Shown one piece after another: positions 8,691-16,248 of a DNA stretch of 54,211 bases; within the stretch, counting starts at the first letter, position 1, and each line of letters starts with the position of its first letter. A program made the position numbers and the translations under genes. The notes under the pieces are model-generated. The model was not told the origin of the DNA and searched no databases. It saw only the letters and a list, made by a program, of their open reading frames with translations. The stretch is taken from assembly GCA_020059485.1 (NCBI GenBank), contig JAGVCA010000044.1:1-54211 (forward strand), read 5' to 3'. The stretch is from Anaerolineales bacterium. GTDB lineage: Bacteria; Chloroflexota; Anaerolineae; Anaerolineales; UBA11579.

Positions 8691-10339
8691 CAACGCTTCC
8701 TCCAATTTGTAACCAATTGTTGCGCTCTATCCCTTTCCGGGATCGGTTTACCTGTTGATTGATCGACCGCGATTACTGCACCCCGCTGATCCGGTTTTGT
8801 GGCAATCTCCCCTTTCCCATACTGGTTATGACCCAACTGCGGCGCATCCATCAGGCCGGCTTCGACCGCCTGGGCCAGCACCTCCGGATCGACCAGCGGG
8901 TCCTCCTCCGAGGAATCGCCAAGTGCCTGGATCGCCCCGATCAAGATCTCAGCCTCCTCTACCAGTTCCGCCGTCCGCTGCTGGATATGGTCTGCACCGG
9001 TCAGATCCAGCTGGCCCATCAGGGTGCTCTCGATTACGTGTTGGGCCATGGCACTTGATTCGATTACCTCTTTCGCGGTCACGGCGTGATCGGCTTCCGG
9101 ATATCCCACCACATGGATGATATCCGGACGCAGGGCCATCTGGGTAAAGACTGTGGCTGATAGATGTGCACGAGCCTTATCCTGATCAACCGGGTAGCTC
9201 AACAGCCCAGTGCGGGTTTGTTTCCAAACCCGGAAATCTGGACTCACCAGGCGTGACACAAGCTCCATCACTGCCCGCATCTTCGCCAGGTCCATCGCCG
9301 CCGAAGTCACCGGAGGACTGTTGAACATCATTTGCACGATATGGTCCTTCACCCCGGCCGCGCGGGCATTGTAAGCCGCCAGGTAGGCAGAAACCACAAA
9401 GACCACATCCGGCGCATCCCGCATCCCCCAGTGGTGGGCCTCGTTTGCTTCCACCGGGATGCCCCGCTGGCCATACCAGGCCATCAGCTGCTGGTGTTCG
9501 CGGATCGAGCCAGCCAGGTCCCACGGCCCGCGTCCATCCATCTGGTTGAACCAATACAGCGGCACCGCCGCCCAGGCGATATTGATCGTTTCCACGTACA
9601 TCTCGGCCAGCTGGATGAAGTCATCCGTTCCTGAATAGGTCCGTAAGAGGGGATAATTACCCCGCCGTGAGGCCTGGTAAAGCGTCCGGTAATCATCTGC
9701 TGTTCGTACCGGAACACCGCCAGCGCCATGGCGGAGCTTGTCCTGCCGTTCAGGATGAAAGAAATTTTCCTGCGCATCCTGATCGATACCCAGGGAGATC
9801 ACATCCAACACCTCTGCCTCGGCGATTCGGGCGATGCCGTCGATCGTGGCCTCCAGGTCCGGCAAACCGAAATGATGCCGGATCAACGGGAATGGACGCT
9901 TATGAAGGATACGGTCGGTCGCAGTTTGAGGGGGGTGTGCGATCTGAGGACCGCTCTCCGCAGTTGGATCGAGATGGCGGATCAATTCTGCGGCCGGCTG
10001 GGTGCCGTCAAAGCAGGCCTCAAAGAATTCCAGTTTACGGACCCGTTCAACCACCGGCGGCGTCCCGCCAAACAAAAAGCGCACACCCGCAGACCGCAGC
10101 TCATCTGCCTCTTCCGCAAAACGAGCTAACAGCTGCTCCCCGTTTTCTGGTGTCAGGCGGTAAGAGATGCCGACCATGTCGGCATTCTCGCGTTTGGCAA
10201 CCGCAATTACCTCGTGTATCGGGACCGCAGGCCCCAGAAAAATTGTCCGCCATCCGATTTGCTCAGCATAACGCAGGAAGTTTGAAATCCCAGCAACATG
10301 CACGCATTCGCCGACAGCGGCAGCGATGACTGTTTTCAT
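8690..10339 (-). CDS. Cobalamin-binding mutase-like protein (B12 domain fused to a glutamate-mutase-epsilon-like domain)
   Basis: A 549-aa protein. Residues 1-125 form a flavodoxin-like B12-binding domain: CVHVAG (12-17) replaces the usual DxHxxG, then after exactly 41 residues comes Ser59 (SYRL) and then FGGT (90-93). These are the His-on cobalamin landmarks, with Asp replaced by Cys. Residues about 150-450 look like a TIM-barrel catalytic domain similar in style to methylaspartate mutase epsilon (segments VPVRTADDYRTLYQASRRG and ETINIAWAAVPLYWFNQMDGRG). In glutamate mutase these are separate subunits; here they are fused with the B12 domain first. Ornithine or lysine aminomutase-like activity is another option. 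A GGAG box precedes ATG. Coupled to the opine-dehydrogenase-like gene. Substrate unknown. Confidence 0.7.
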   Translation of the reverse strand: MKTVIAAAVGECVHVAGISNFLRYAEQIGWRTIFLGPAVPIHEVIAVAKRENADMVGISYRLTPENGEQLLARFAEEADELRSAGVRFLFGGTPPVVERVRKLEFFEACFDGTQPAAELIRHLDPTAESGPQIAHPPQTATDRILHKRPFPLIRHHFGLPDLEATIDGIARIAEAEVLDVISLGIDQDAQENFFHPERQDKLRHGAGGVPVRTADDYRTLYQASRRGNYPLLRTYSGTDDFIQLAEMYVETINIAWAAVPLYWFNQMDGRGPWDLAGSIREHQQLMAWYGQRGIPVEANEAHHWGMRDAPDVVFVVSAYLAAYNARAAGVKDHIVQMMFNSPPVTSAAMDLAKMRAVMELVSRLVSPDFRVWKQTRTGLLSYPVDQDKARAHLSATVFTQMALRPDIIHVVGYPEADHAVTAKEVIESSAMAQHVIESTLMGQLDLTGADHIQQRTAELVEEAEILIGAIQALGDSSEEDPLVDPEVLAQAVEAGLMDAPQLGHNQYGKGEIATKPDQRGAVIAVDQSTGKPIPERDRAQQLVTNWRKR

Positions 10340-10376
10340 AACACTCCAAATTCGATGAGTTGTTGCTATTCGGTTG

Positions 10377-10393
10377 TCAATTCAGATAATTGA
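10377..10393. promoter_or_regulatory. Inverted repeat upstream of the B12-binding gene
   Basis: TCAATTCAGATAATTGA consists of two perfect six-base arms around a five-base centre, 37 bases before the minus-strand start codon. A TTGACA on the minus strand overlaps it (10374-10379). An operator for an unlinked regulator is possible; no -10 box at ideal spacing was found. Confidence 0.3.
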
Positions 10394-10464
10394 GATCGTC
10401 CAGCAGATACCGCGGCTGAAGTTACTCTGGCATCATCAAACCCTTGTCGGGATAGCCAGCCGCC

Positions 10465-11976
10465 TCATTGTAACTCATTCTCGGTGACAGACCTCGTTCT
10501 GCCCACCAATTCCTGAGTGGCGATCTCACCAAATTGGTCTCTGAAGATCTGGTAATACAGCGCTTCTTCTTTGGAACGCAAACCAAGTTGGGCGTTCTGC
10601 TGACAGAAGTGAGAAAATTCCGTATCCGAGATGCGCTCGGACGCGTGCTCAGCCAACAGATCGATCGATCCGGCACCATCCGAGAACTTCTGCTTCTTGC
10701 GCATCAGGATCTGATCCGGTATGCTGCCGCGATACGCCTGGCGCAGCAAAAGCTTCTCCGGCTGACCGCCTGTTTGCAGCTTCCATTCAGCTGGCAGCGC
10801 CAGTGAATAATCCACAAAGGCTTTATCCAGAAAGGGCACCCGGGCTTCCAGACCAAATGCCATCGACATGCGGTCGGCCCGCTGCAGGTTGGTATTGTGC
10901 AGTTGCCCGGTGATGGTGACCAGTTCCGACTGCAGACGGTCAGGGTCTTGGAATGGGGCCAGATATGCATACCCGGCATAGAGTTCATCTGCGCCCTCAC
11001 CGGTCAGGATCACTTTCACATGCTCGGCTGCCAGCCGTGCCAGGAAATAATTCGGGATCGCTGAACGGATCAGGGCGGCATCATAAGATTCCAGGTGGTA
11101 GATCACTTCATTCAATACGGACAGCATCTCATCCAGCGAGTATTGGTAGGCATGATGGTCAGTGCCAAGGAAACTGGCTGCCTGTTCCGCAGCCTCCAGA
11201 TCGGGACCATTCTCGATCCCCACCACAAAGGTCTTCAGATTATCCTTGCTCTGGCGCGAAATGGCCGCGATCAGGCTGCTGTCCAGTCCGCCGCTCAGGC
11301 TGACGCCGACATCTACCTGCGGATCTGCGATCATCCGCTTCAGAACTGCGGCGTCCAGCAGTTTCCGGATCTTATGGGTCTGCGATTCAACCGTACCATG
11401 CTCGAGCGTCGGGCCGGCCAAGGGATTCCCTCCCAGGGAGAAGAAACGCTGCAAACCAAGTTCGGAATGCCACCAGTGCCCAGCAGGAAACTCCCGGATT
11501 GTAGCCCCCAGCCCGGTCAGCGCTTTGATCTCGGAGGCAAAATACAGCTGGTGATCACAAAGGGCATAATACAGCGGTTTGATCCCCAGCGGATCACGTG
11601 CCAGGAACAGAGAATCCGCATCTGCAATCGCAAAGGCAAACATGCCGTCCAGCAGTGAGACACAATCGGGGCCGTGAGACTGGTACAAGCGCAGGACCAC
11701 CTCAGTATCACTATCTGTGGTTAAGTGCTCATGCGCAATGCCGCGCAGCGATTGGAAGTTATAGATCTCACCATTGAAAACAATCCAAGCGTCGTCCTGC
11801 ATCATCGGCTGCCGGCCCTGTGCGACATCGATGATCGCCAGCCGGGTATGCCCAATAGCAGCGTTTGGCAGGACGATATATTGATCTTCATCCGGGCCGC
11901 GGTGTTTTAGCATTCTGACCCCAGACGTAACAAACTGCTGGTCCTGTACCGGATAACAGCCGACAATTCCACACAT
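10465..11976 (-). CDS. asnB: Asparagine synthetase, glutamine-hydrolysing
   Basis: A 503-aa AsnB. The protein starts Met-Cys-Gly-Ile-Val, so removal of Met exposes the catalytic Cys1 of the class II glutaminase domain; HRGPDE and FNGEIYN loops complete that domain (about residues 1-190). The synthetase domain carries the ATP pyrophosphatase loop SLSGGLDSSL near residue 228 and LTGEGADELYAGY. It converts aspartate, glutamine and ATP to asparagine, glutamate, AMP and pyrophosphate. The TTG two codons upstream would bury the catalytic Cys, so ATG 11976, with AGGAAA before it, is the start. It follows the 55-aa basic protein gene by 25 bases and is probably the last gene of the rpsU-carD-rpmI transcript. 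Confidence 0.92.
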   Translation of the reverse strand: MCGIVGCYPVQDQQFVTSGVRMLKHRGPDEDQYIVLPNAAIGHTRLAIIDVAQGRQPMMQDDAWIVFNGEIYNFQSLRGIAHEHLTTDSDTEVVLRLYQSHGPDCVSLLDGMFAFAIADADSLFLARDPLGIKPLYYALCDHQLYFASEIKALTGLGATIREFPAGHWWHSELGLQRFFSLGGNPLAGPTLEHGTVESQTHKIRKLLDAAVLKRMIADPQVDVGVSLSGGLDSSLIAAISRQSKDNLKTFVVGIENGPDLEAAEQAASFLGTDHHAYQYSLDEMLSVLNEVIYHLESYDAALIRSAIPNYFLARLAAEHVKVILTGEGADELYAGYAYLAPFQDPDRLQSELVTITGQLHNTNLQRADRMSMAFGLEARVPFLDKAFVDYSLALPAEWKLQTGGQPEKLLLRQAYRGSIPDQILMRKKQKFSDGAGSIDLLAEHASERISDTEFSHFCQQNAQLGLRSKEEALYYQIFRDQFGEIATQELVGRTRSVTENELQ

Positions 11977-12001
11977 ATTCAATTTCCTATTCGATGTTAG
12001 C

Positions 12002-12169
12002 TTACTTGTCCTTATCAGGATTGAAGAAGAGCTGACGTCTTTTGATCAGATCGATCAAGCGCTCTCGTTCCGTCACACTTTTCGCCTCGGCCAGTTTCGC
12101 CTTCAGGTTCCCCAGCCGCTTTCGCCGCTGGCGGCGCCTTCTGATCTCTTTATGCCTCTCATTTGGCAT
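12002..12169 (-). CDS. Small basic protein, 55 aa, DUF6800-like
   Basis: This reading frame encodes 55 residues rich in Arg and Lys: an N-terminal block ERHKEIRRRRQRRKRL, a middle helix LKAKLAEAKSVTERERLIDLIKRR, and an acidic/basic tail. From memory it resembles the short proteins named DUF6800; function is unknown. ATG 12169 overlaps the 3-prime end of rpmI by 11 bases and has AAGGGG about eight bases upstream. Position between bL35 and asnB and its charge suggest a ribosome- or RNA-associated protein, but that is inference. Confidence 0.65.
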   Translation of the reverse strand: MPNERHKEIRRRRQRRKRLGNLKAKLAEAKSVTERERLIDLIKRRQLFFNPDKDK

Positions 12170-12440
12170 TCTTGTTCCCCTTCGTACTGTATTTGCCTAA
12201 ATAAGGGGCCAGCCTGCGGATCGTTTTCCGGTGGCTGGCAGCGGCGACTTCAAACATCTCGGTAAACTGCCGTTTGGAACGTTTGGATTTCCTGCGGCGG
12301 AAGTGACCCTGCCGACCTTTCGTCTGCATGATCTTGCCTGTCCCGGTCGCCTTAAACCGCTTGGCAGTCGATTTGTGGGTTTTCAGCTTGTATTTTTTTT
12401 GCTTCTTACCCTTGCCCTTTTTATTGCTCTTCCGGGGCAT
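12159..12440 (-). CDS. rpmI: 50S ribosomal protein bL35, extended
   Basis: The core KLKTHKSTAKRFKATGTGKIM and following basic segment HFRRRKSKRSKRQF are diagnostic of bL35. At 93 aa the protein is longer than the usual about 65 aa: it has an N-terminal Lys-rich extension (MPRKSNKKGKGKKQKKY) and a C-terminal extension. ATG 12440 has AAGGAG five bases upstream; the seven codons before it belong to the carD overlap and are not needed. In many bacteria rpmI is with infC and rplT, but here it sits between carD and a small basic protein gene. Confidence 0.9.
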   Translation of the reverse strand: MPRKSNKKGKGKKQKKYKLKTHKSTAKRFKATGTGKIMQTKGRQGHFRRRKSKRSKRQFTEMFEVAAASHRKTIRRLAPYLGKYSTKGNKNAK

Positions 12441-12450
12441 GATTCTCCTT

Positions 12451-12963
12451 TCAGGTTCCAACCTTCTCAGTGCTGGTCCGAAGACTTTCCATTAACTTCG
12501 TTTCCAGTGCTTCGCGTTCTTTTTTTGTCACCAGGCTCCATTCATCCAGGAATCTTTTGATCAGTTTTTCCAGCGCTTCGTTCTCAGAATAATTCAGTTT
12601 TTTGAGCCGTTTGTGATAATAGAGATCCCGGATCATACGGGCTTTGGCATACAGAGAGACATCTTTCATCACAGCAGTGATCTGCTTGCTGCGTTTTTTG
12701 TAGTCTTTGGACAGTATTTTTGGTGCCCGGCGGATCATGGTAAGCGCTCGCCGGATCTGATACTTGGACGCCAATGGCCGGATGTAATCCACCTCCGTTT
12801 GTTCGACCGGCAGCCAGTACACCCCGTTGTAAGTCCTGACGCGGATATAGGAATGATTTTGGCCTTCAAAGACCTTTTTCTCCTTGCCGCGCACCTGTCC
12901 AACGCCATAGCTGGCGTGGACGATCCACTCACCACTGTCAAATACCGAATCCTGGGTAGCCAT
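12451..12963 (-). CDS. carD: CarD-like transcription regulator
   Basis: A 170-aa protein with the CarD/TRCF RNA-polymerase interaction domain at residues about 8-70 (GEWIVHASYGVGQVRG, then YIRVRTYNGVYWLPVEQTEVDYIRPL) and a helical C-terminal DNA-binding domain (YKKRSKQITAVMKDVSLYAKARMIRDLYY). CarD binds the beta subunit of RNA polymerase and stabilises open complexes, in other bacteria chiefly at rRNA promoters. The start is ATG 12963, preceded by GGAAGGAG; the 40 codons upstream overlap rpsU and are not conserved. It lies between rpsU and rpmI with gaps of 17 and 10 bases, so its level is probably tied to ribosomal protein synthesis. Confidence 0.85.
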   Translation of the reverse strand: MATQDSVFDSGEWIVHASYGVGQVRGKEKKVFEGQNHSYIRVRTYNGVYWLPVEQTEVDYIRPLASKYQIRRALTMIRRAPKILSKDYKKRSKQITAVMKDVSLYAKARMIRDLYYHKRLKKLNYSENEALEKLIKRFLDEWSLVTKKEREALETKLMESLRTSTEKVGT

Positions 12964-12980
12964 TGATGCTCCTTCCCTCT

Positions 12981-13190
12981 CTAGTATCGTCGGCGATTGT
13001 CCTTCTTGTGCTGCTTGCGCATCAACCTGCGGATCGCTTTTTTCTTCGCCATCCGGCGTTCTTCTGCCTTCGATACAAACCAACGTCTGCGGCGGACCTC
13101 ACCAAGCAATCCGCTGCTGGAAACTGCCTTACGGAACCGGCGCAACAGCTGCTGGTCAGATTCTCCCTTCCTTTTTACGATCTTAACCAA
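12981..13190 (-). CDS. rpsU: 30S ribosomal protein bS21
   Basis: A 69-aa strongly basic protein matching bS21: LLRRFRKAVSSSGLLGEVRRRRWFVSKAEERR followed by an Arg/Lys-rich tail. bS21 sits near the anti-Shine-Dalgarno end of 16S rRNA and helps initiation. The start codon is TTG, nine bases after GGAGG. It is the first gene of the operon with carD, rpmI, the 55-aa basic protein and probably asnB. A 240-base leader with an intrinsic terminator separates it from its promoter. Confidence 0.92.
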   Translation of the reverse strand: MVKIVKRKGESDQQLLRRFRKAVSSSGLLGEVRRRRWFVSKAEERRMAKKKAIRRLMRKQHKKDNRRRY

Positions 13191-13243
13191 AACGATTTAC
13201 CTCCATTCTTATTTAGGGAAACGCAGAAATTGGACAGGAAAAC

Positions 13244-13274
13244 AAAAAAGATTTGGCAAACATGCAGCCAAATC
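13244..13274 (-). terminator. Terminator (attenuator candidate) in the rpsU leader
   Basis: On the minus strand GATTTGGC and GCCAAATC form an eight-base-pair stem (13250-13257 with 13267-13274) followed by six T residues. It lies about 155 bases downstream of the predicted start of transcription and 54 bases before rpsU, so it would cut most transcripts short unless relieved. Two other hairpins precede it: GCCGGA/TCCGGC at about 13294-13309 and GAAG/CTTC at about 13279-13293. Confidence 0.75.
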
Positions 13275-13338
13275 CCGAGAAGCCTCTTACTTCGCCGGAT
13301 TTTTCCGGCAACGGAATGTACCAACCTGCCCCCAAAGC

Positions 13339-13354
13339 GGTGAACGCGTTCACC
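13339..13354. promoter_or_regulatory. Perfect 16-bp palindrome in the rpsU leader
   Basis: GGTGAACGCGTTCACC is its own reverse complement. As DNA it looks like a repressor operator with a central CG step; as RNA it can form a six-base-pair hairpin with a CGCG loop. It lies about 75-90 bases downstream of the predicted transcription start. Confidence 0.5.
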
Positions 13355-13435
13355 TATTCACTAAAGCTGATCTCTCCTGTACTTCTGCGGGATGCCTGAC
13401 CCAATTCTCAGGTTCCACGATGTGATTATTTACAT

Positions 13436-13464
13436 ATTATACCACATCGACGATGCCCCCTCAA
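13436..13464 (-). promoter_or_regulatory. Sigma-A promoter of the rpsU-carD-rpmI operon
   Basis: On the minus strand TTGAGG (13459-13464), a 17-base spacer and a perfect TATAAT (13436-13441) form a strong promoter. Transcription should start near 13429, giving a leader of about 240 bases. Confidence 0.8.
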
Positions 13465-13479
13465 CCCGCTGCCCACACC

Positions 13480-14157
13480 CTAAAAGCCCCGCGTTTGTCC
13501 CTCCCAGGGCGGCGGAGCCCCAGATTTGAACTCTTCCACGCTCGGCCCGTTCAGCTGGCCCAACCGCCATAACCCATACAGATAGGTGACCACCAGCAAG
13601 ACAACCGTAAACGGCCAGCCTAACAGCAGCCGGGTAACCCCCAGCGAATTAACTGCATTCTCCTGATACAGCCAGTATTCCAGTGCCAGTTGGCCGGCAA
13701 ACGCCAGCCCCCACATCAGCGTTACTTCGCTGTAAGCCGGCAGCACCCGCGGATGCCAATACCAGTCCCGCGGCCAGCGGCGGGTTAGGATGCTGGTCCA
13801 GGCCACCAGTGGCCGCCTTACTACAACGCTGACCACGCACAGTACGATCGTTACCGCTTTAGAGATCAATCCGGGCAGGAAAAAAACCGATCCTGCGCCG
13901 CTCAACTGCACCAGCAAGGCTGCCACCGCCACCCCCCCGAACCCGGCCAGGGCATACACCACGCTTTCACCCCGGATCAACCGCATCAGGGTAAACAACC
14001 CGCCGGCCGCCAGCGCGCCCCACAGCGCCGTCTGGCTGCCCAGCAGGGCATTTAGTACGATGAAGATCAGAACCGGGACAGCCGAATCCAGCAACCGGCC
14101 AGCCCGACCAGAAAATACAGCCTGCAGTTCCTCCTGCAGTTCTCTGGCTTTATCCAT
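13480..14157 (-). CDS. DUF3159-like integral membrane protein
   Basis: A 225-aa protein with about six hydrophobic helices (for example residues 24-40, 42-58, 66-80, 90-110, 150-168, 185-205) and the polar signature ISKAVTIVLCVVSVVVRRPLVAWTSIL, which resembles DUF3159 proteins. Function unknown. ATG 14157 overlaps the end of the DUF1475-like gene by eight bases; the 22 codons upstream are that gene in another frame. No strong Shine-Dalgarno, so translation is probably coupled. It is last in the operon. Confidence 0.65.
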   Translation of the reverse strand: MDKARELQEELQAVFSGRAGRLLDSAVPVLIFIVLNALLGSQTALWGALAAGGLFTLMRLIRGESVVYALAGFGGVAVAALLVQLSGAGSVFFLPGLISKAVTIVLCVVSVVVRRPLVAWTSILTRRWPRDWYWHPRVLPAYSEVTLMWGLAFAGQLALEYWLYQENAVNSLGVTRLLLGWPFTVVLLVVTYLYGLWRLGQLNGPSVEEFKSGAPPPWEGQTRGF

Positions 14158-14482
14158 CTGCCCGTTGTCCCATCCAAAACTTGCGCCAGTCGCCTTTGCT
14201 ATTATAGGCAGCCAGCAGCGCATACAGGCTGGCGGTGAAGAACCCCAGCACCATCATCAGGACCACCCAGGGCAGCAACCGCCAGAAGGAGCGTTCCCGG
14301 AATACGATCCAGCCGGAAAACAGGATAAACCCGGTGTACAGGTCCACCATCGAAACCACGCCCCAGGGATTGGCCAGCAGTTCAGCGCCGTCAGCCGCAA
14401 AATCTCCAGCCGTAAAGCCGTACACCAGTACGGCAGTCATCGCCAGGAGGCCCAGTGCCGAAAGGATCTTTGCGATGGTCAT
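14150..14482 (-). CDS. DUF1475-like small membrane protein
   Basis: A 110-aa protein with three predicted membrane helices (about residues 5-24, 46-60, 67-92) and the segment LLANPWGVVSMVDLYTGFILFSGWIVFRE, which matches the DUF1475 style. Function unknown. It overlaps the DUF1295 gene upstream by four bases (ATGA) and the DUF3159-like gene downstream by eight, a pattern of tight translational coupling. Confidence 0.7.
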   Translation of the reverse strand: MTIAKILSALGLLAMTAVLVYGFTAGDFAADGAELLANPWGVVSMVDLYTGFILFSGWIVFRERSFWRLLPWVVLMMVLGFFTASLYALLAAYNSKGDWRKFWMGQRADG

Positions 14483-15375
14483 GCGCCGCCACCCATGCCG
14501 TCCTTCTTGGGTGGCAGTGGGATCAGGACCGAGGTGTTCGCCTTGTAAGCCTCATAGTCCGCCTGACCACCCCACTTTTCGTCCGCCCGCTCTTCCAGCA
14601 TTGGGATCCCGCTGATGCGGGTCAGCAGCAGTGTAATAAAGATCGGTGAGATCAACGCCACCCACTGCCAGCCCTGCAACACCGGGATCGCCACGATCAT
14701 CACCCCGATCCACAGGACGATCTCGCCGAAGTAGTTCGGATGCCGCGACCAGGACCACAGCCCGCTGCGGATAAACTTGCCGTCATTGGCCGGGTCGGCC
14801 TTGAAGCGGCTCTTTTGCTGGTCAGCCGCCACCTCGATCACCAGACCAAACAGCCAAATCAGAAAGCCCGACACCGCAAATGCATCCAGGGGAATACTGC
14901 GGGCTGAAGTGATCGCCGCCAGCGCGGCTGCCAGGGAGAAGGACACCCACAAGCCTTGCAGGGTCCAGGTCACCAGGAAACGGCCGAACGACTGCTTGAT
15001 CTCCCGGAAGCGGCGGTCCTCTCCGGCGGCCTTGATCCGCATGAACAGGAACGACCCCAGCCGGACAGCCCAGATCACCACCATCCCCAGGAGCAAGATG
15101 GCGCGGCCATCCGCAGCCGGATTGAGCAGCGCCGCGGACACGACAACCGTGATATAAGTGATCGCCCCGGTCAGGTCAAAAAATTTCTCCGTCCGCAGCA
15201 AATACGCCGGGATGAAGGCGATCCAGTTGATCCCAAATGCCAGCGCGATGCCAACGGCATACAGCGGCAGCCCTGCCACCGCTATGCTGCCCTGGCTGCC
15301 TGCCCAGGCCAGGCCCGCGCCGATCAGGGCAACGATCAGGACGGTTAGAAGTGAACGAATTGTTTGGTTTTCCAT
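14479..15375 (-). CDS. DUF1295 family membrane protein (steroid 5-alpha-reductase-like)
   Basis: A 298-aa integral membrane protein with about eight helices. The C-terminal signature GLWSWSRHPNYFGEIVLW identifies DUF1295, a family related to 3-oxo-5-alpha-steroid 4-dehydrogenases and isoprenylcysteine methyltransferases. Bacterial members are seldom characterised; NADPH-dependent lipid reduction is a family-level guess only. GGGAGG precedes ATG 15375. It overlaps the DUF1475-like gene by four bases. Confidence 0.85.
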   Translation of the reverse strand: MENQTIRSLLTVLIVALIGAGLAWAGSQGSIAVAGLPLYAVGIALAFGINWIAFIPAYLLRTEKFFDLTGAITYITVVVSAALLNPAADGRAILLLGMVVIWAVRLGSFLFMRIKAAGEDRRFREIKQSFGRFLVTWTLQGLWVSFSLAAALAAITSARSIPLDAFAVSGFLIWLFGLVIEVAADQQKSRFKADPANDGKFIRSGLWSWSRHPNYFGEIVLWIGVMIVAIPVLQGWQWVALISPIFITLLLTRISGIPMLEERADEKWGGQADYEAYKANTSVLIPLPPKKDGMGGGA

Positions 15376-15408
15376 TGAAATTCCTCCCGGTTAGTCCCTG
15401 ACTGCTTG

Positions 15409-16248
15409 TCAGGATGATTTTGAGACCACCGCGAACCCAACCGCGCCCGGGCCGATATGCGCGCCGATCACCGGGGTGATATCCATTGAAAAGATCTCAT
15501 CTTCCGGCAGGAGATGCCGGATCCGATCCACAAATTCTTCGGCTTTTTCGCTGGCATTGGTATGCAGCAGCGTAAACCGTTCGATCGGCAGGTTTTCCCT
15601 GACCATCTCAATCAGCCGTTCCTGCGCCTTACCGAAAGTGCGCACCCGTTCCGAGCCAGGTTTGCCGTTGCGCATGGTCAGGATCGGCTTGAGTTTAAGC
15701 AAACTGCCGATCCCATGCAGGAAGCGGTTCATCCGTCCGCTGCGGCGTAAAAATTCCAGGGTATCCAGGGCCGCGGAGACAAAAGTGCGGGCTGCCAGGT
15801 CCTCAAGCGCAATCAGGATCGCTTCCATCGAAGCACCTGCGCGGGCCATCCGGGCTGCCATCTCGACTTGAAAGCCGGTTCCAATGCTCAGCTGGCCGCC
15901 ATCCCTGACGGTGACCGGCACCCGGGAATACTCGCTGGCCGCCATGCGAGCCACTTGAACAGTAGCGCTCAGGCTCTCGGAGATATGGATGCTCAGGATC
16001 TGGCTGGCACCAGTCTCGGCCAGATCCTCAAAGACCTGGTGAAAGGAATTCGTTCCAGGTGTCCCGGTGGTGGGGTGCTCGGGGTAATCCGGCAGGTTGG
16101 TATAAAATTCCTTCCGGGTGATCTCGAGGCCATCCAGATAACCGCGGTCGCCGATGTTGATGAACATCGGGACCACGCTGATATCCAGTTCTTCGATCAA
16201 AACCTGGGGCAGGTCGCAGGTTGAGTCAGTCACAATTCGGATGGTCAT
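15409..16248 (-). CDS. DegV family fatty-acid-binding protein
   Basis: A 279-aa protein with DegV hallmarks: IVTDSTCDLP at residues 4-13, the TTGTPGTNSFHQVFEDL loop near 60-76, HISESLSATVQVARMAA, and GAHIGPGAVGFAVV at the C-terminus. DegV/FakB proteins bind one fatty acid and present it to the kinase FakA for phosphorylation and phospholipid synthesis; no fakA is present here. GAGG lies seven bases before ATG. The start overlaps the TspO-like stop by four bases. Assignment to the family is firm, the physiological role is inferred. Confidence 0.9.
   Translation of the reverse strand: MTIRIVTDSTCDLPQVLIEELDISVVPMFINIGDRGYLDGLEITRKEFYTNLPDYPEHPTTGTPGTNSFHQVFEDLAETGASQILSIHISESLSATVQVARMAASEYSRVPVTVRDGGQLSIGTGFQVEMAARMARAGASMEAILIALEDLAARTFVSAALDTLEFLRRSGRMNRFLHGIGSLLKLKPILTMRNGKPGSERVRTFGKAQERLIEMVRENLPIERFTLLHTNASEKAEEFVDRIRHLLPEDEIFSMDITPVIGAHIGPGAVGFAVVSKSS

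Noticed and set aside
13191-13430. T-box or small SRP/6S RNA in the rpsU leader
   Set aside because: The T-box UGGNACC core is not present in the right form, the [15 protein letters not shown] loop is absent, and no long closing stem of 6S type can be drawn.
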